This document shows, in pieces, positions 14,252 to 16,121 of a stretch of 16,121 bases of DNA (position 1 is its first letter; each line of letters begins with the position of its first letter). The translations under genes and the position numbers were made by a program. This DNA is from Verrucomicrobiota bacterium. Lineage in GTDB: Bacteria; Verrucomicrobiota; Verrucomicrobiia; Chthoniobacterales; UBA10450. The stretch covers positions 1-16,121 of the forward strand of contig QHNU01000151.1 in the NCBI GenBank assembly GCA_003218525.1, given 5' to 3'. The notes under the pieces are model-generated. The model worked only from the letters and a program-made list of their open reading frames with translations, had not been told where the DNA came from and made no database searches.

Positions 14252-16121
14252 ATGCCTCGTCAATACACGCTGCAGCGGGCCCATCCGCTTGCTGGCAGCG
14301 CCATTGATTATGCCGCCGAGCTAAATGAACAACAGTACGCGGCCGTGACCGCCCCGCCCGGGCCGTTGCTGGTAATTGCCGGAGCTGGCTCCGGCAAAAC
14401 GCGGACTTTGACCTATCGCGTCGCCTACCTGCTGGAGAACGGCGTCGATGCGCGCAATATTTTGCTCCTAACGTTTACGAATAAAGCCGCCCGGCAAATG
14501 CTCGACCGGGTTTCGAATTTATTACCGGTCGATGCCACCGGGATCTGGGGCGGCACCTTTCACTCTATCGGAAACCGAATGTTGCGACGTCACGGTAGTG
14601 CCCTCGGCTATTCCTCTGGTTTCACCATTATGGATCGGGAGGATCAGAGAGACTTGATCGCGACCGTTGTTGCCAACGCTGGAATCGATCCAAAGGAGAT
14701 TCGTTTTCCCAAGAGTGACGTGCTCGCCGATCTCTTCAGCTTTGCGGTCAACACGGAGCGGCCGATGGAGGAATTGCTCGCCGAAAAGTTCCCTTATTTC
14801 CTGCCGTTGCTCGAGCAAATCAAGGATGTGCATGCCCGCTATGAACGAAAGAAAAAGGCGACGAACTCGCTCGATTTCGATGATCTGCTTGAAAAAACAC
14901 TTCGGATGCTGGTCGAACACGAGCACATCGTTCGGTTTTACCGGCGACAATTTCAGTTCATTCTGGTGGACGAATATCAGGATACGAACAAAATCCAGGC
15001 GGACTTCATTGACACGCTCGCGGCCGAACACAAGAACGTGATGGTCGTCGGCGATGACGCCCAGTCGATCTATTCTTGGCGCGGGGCCAATTTCCAAAAT
15101 ATTTTGGAATTTCAGAAGCGTTATCCGAACGCGCAACTGTTCAAGATCGAGCTGAATTACCGAAGTGTTCCGGAAATCCTTAAGGTCGCAAACAGTGCCA
15201 TTGCCGCTAATATCCAGCAGTTCAAGAAAAATCTAAGCGCGACGCGCGACTCAAACGCCCTCAAACCAGCTCTGGTGGCGCTGAATGATGGCGGCGAGCA
15301 AGCTCAGTTCATTGCCCAACGCGTGCTCGAGCTGCGGGATGAAGCGGTTGAGTTAAACCAAATTGCGGTTTTGTATCGGGCGCATTATCACGCCGTCGAA
15401 TTGCAGCTCGAACTAGCCCGGCGAGGAATTCCCTATCAGATCACCAGTAGCGTGCGCTTTTTCGAGCAAGCCCACATCAAAGATGTTGCGGCCTTCATTC
15501 GTTTTGTTGCCAACCCGCGTGATGAAGTGGCGTTCAAGCGCATGGTTCGATTATTGCCAGGTATCGGCGGCAAAAGCGCGGAGAACCTTTGGGGGGCTTG
15601 GGAAAAATCGATCACGGAAAAGGGCGAAGTCGATTCCTGGACGACACGCCTGTTGCAATTGAATGTCTCCGCCCGCTCGAAAAAACCCTGGGAACAACTT
15701 GCGCATACACTTAGTGAAATGATCACCTCCGTAGTCGAGGCGATTTACGATGATTACGCCAAGGCCAATTTCATCAATTATGAGTTACGCCGCGAAGATC
15801 TGAATCAGCTGGCGGCTTTTGCCCGTCAGTTCGCCGACGCGCAAGAATTTCTATCGCAGCTCGCCCTCATCAGCAACGTCGATGCTGAACCTGCCCCGAA
15901 CGCGGCGGCAGATAACGAGGCGCTCAACCTGTCCTCCGTGCATCAAGCGAAAGGGCTCGAGTTTCACACTGTTTTTGTGATTTGGCTGACGGACGGCATG
16001 TTTCCCAGCGCCCGCTCGCTCGAAACCCGGGATGCAATCGAGGAAGAACGTCGACTATTCTATGTCGCTATCACTCGCGCCCGCGACGAACTTTACCTGA
16101 CTTATCCTCATATGCGGTTGA
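14252..16121 (+). CDS. UvrD/PcrA/Rep-type 3'-5' DNA helicase (cut by right window edge)
   Basis: A superfamily 1A DNA helicase that unwinds duplex DNA in repair and replication restart. The frame runs from the ATG at 14252 and stays open to the last base (623 codons plus one base), so the C-terminus is missing; full-length relatives have about 650-780 residues. All motifs appear in order: Q motif region LNEQQYAAVTA, motif I AGAGSGKTR, Ia LTFTNKAARQM, II ILVDEYQDTN, III VGDDAQSIYSWRGA, IV LNYRS, V SVHQAKGLEF and VI EEERRLFYVAITRAR. The residues before the helicase core (PRQYTLQRAHPLAGSAIDYAAE) are an extension not typical of UvrD. GGAG at 14237-14240, 11 bases before the ATG, may be the ribosome binding site. 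Sequence cannot decide between UvrD, PcrA and Rep without the C-terminus. It follows the transporter gene after 125 bp and may have its own promoter. Confidence 0.94.
   Translation, partial: MPRQYTLQRAHPLAGSAIDYAAELNEQQYAAVTAPPGPLLVIAGAGSGKTRTLTYRVAYLLENGVDARNILLLTFTNKAARQMLDRVSNLLPVDATGIWGGTFHSIGNRMLRRHGSALGYSSGFTIMDREDQRDLIATVVANAGIDPKEIRFPKSDVLADLFSFAVNTERPMEELLAEKFPYFLPLLEQIKDVHARYERKKKATNSLDFDDLLEKTLRMLVEHEHIVRFYRRQFQFILVDEYQDTNKIQADFIDTLAAEHKNVMVVGDDAQSIYSWRGANFQNILEFQKRYPNAQLFKIELNYRSVPEILKVANSAIAANIQQFKKNLSATRDSNALKPALVALNDGGEQAQFIAQRVLELRDEAVELNQIAVLYRAHYHAVELQLELARRGIPYQITSSVRFFEQAHIKDVAAFIRFVANPRDEVAFKRMVRLLPGIGGKSAENLWGAWEKSITEKGEVDSWTTRLLQLNVSARSKKPWEQLAHTLSEMITSVVEAIYDDYAKANFINYELRREDLNQLAAFARQFADAQEFLSQLALISNVDAEPAPNAAADNEALNLSSVHQAKGLEFHTVFVIWLTDGMFPSARSLETRDAIEEERRLFYVAITRARDELYLTYPHMRL

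Noticed and set aside
14522..15136. 204-codon minus-strand frame opposite the helicase gene
   Set aside because: The + strand frame carries all SF1 helicase motifs in order, so the opposite frame is not a gene.

Overview
The window looks like chromosomal DNA of a Gram-negative (diderm) bacterium, most likely a Verrucomicrobiota member, perhaps of the soil Chthoniobacter/Udaeobacter type. BamA and a Skp/OmpH chaperone prove an outer membrane. The combination of a 20S proteasome with the Pup-like modifier UBact is known from a few Gram-negative phyla, including Verrucomicrobia and Nitrospirae. The phylum is inferred from gene content; no rRNA or other marker gene is present. The DNA is densely coding: no gap between genes exceeds 300 bases (largest about 125), and I see no tRNA, rRNA, CRISPR array, insertion sequence or prophage.

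Layout. 1-2611 (+): 3' part of bamA, then a skp/ompH gene, closed by a strong intrinsic terminator (2629-2661). 2668-3504 (+): DUF3108 envelope protein, meeting tail to tail a minus-strand cluster. That cluster, read from 6810 down to 3501, is UBact, proteasome beta (prcB), proteasome alpha (prcA), an N-acetylmuramoyl-L-alanine amidase and a two-domain peptidoglycan-binding protein. The first three genes overlap by 1 and 4 bases, so this is a tight operon. A divergent LysM gene (6919-7383, +) shares its upstream region. 7397-9170 (-): an MsbA-like ABC exporter broken by a 22-bp tandem duplication. 9275-12752 (-): beta-hydroxyacid dehydrogenase, a helix-turn-helix/metallo-beta-lactamase fusion, lipB, and a DUF4337-RuvC fusion. 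12855-14126 (+): Nramp-family transporter with a non-canonical metal site. 14252 to the right edge (+): UvrD/PcrA-type helicase, cut by the window end.

The most interesting part is the UBact-prcB-prcA operon. UBact should be a small protein tag joined to substrates through its C-terminal residue, and PrcA/PrcB should form the core particle that degrades them. The tag ends in Gln, so a Dop-like deamidase would be expected. The ligase (PafA-like), Dop and the ring ATPase (Mpa/ARC-like) are not in this window and must be encoded elsewhere or beyond the edges. The operon continues into cell-wall genes, which hints at, but does not prove, a link between targeted proteolysis and envelope maintenance.
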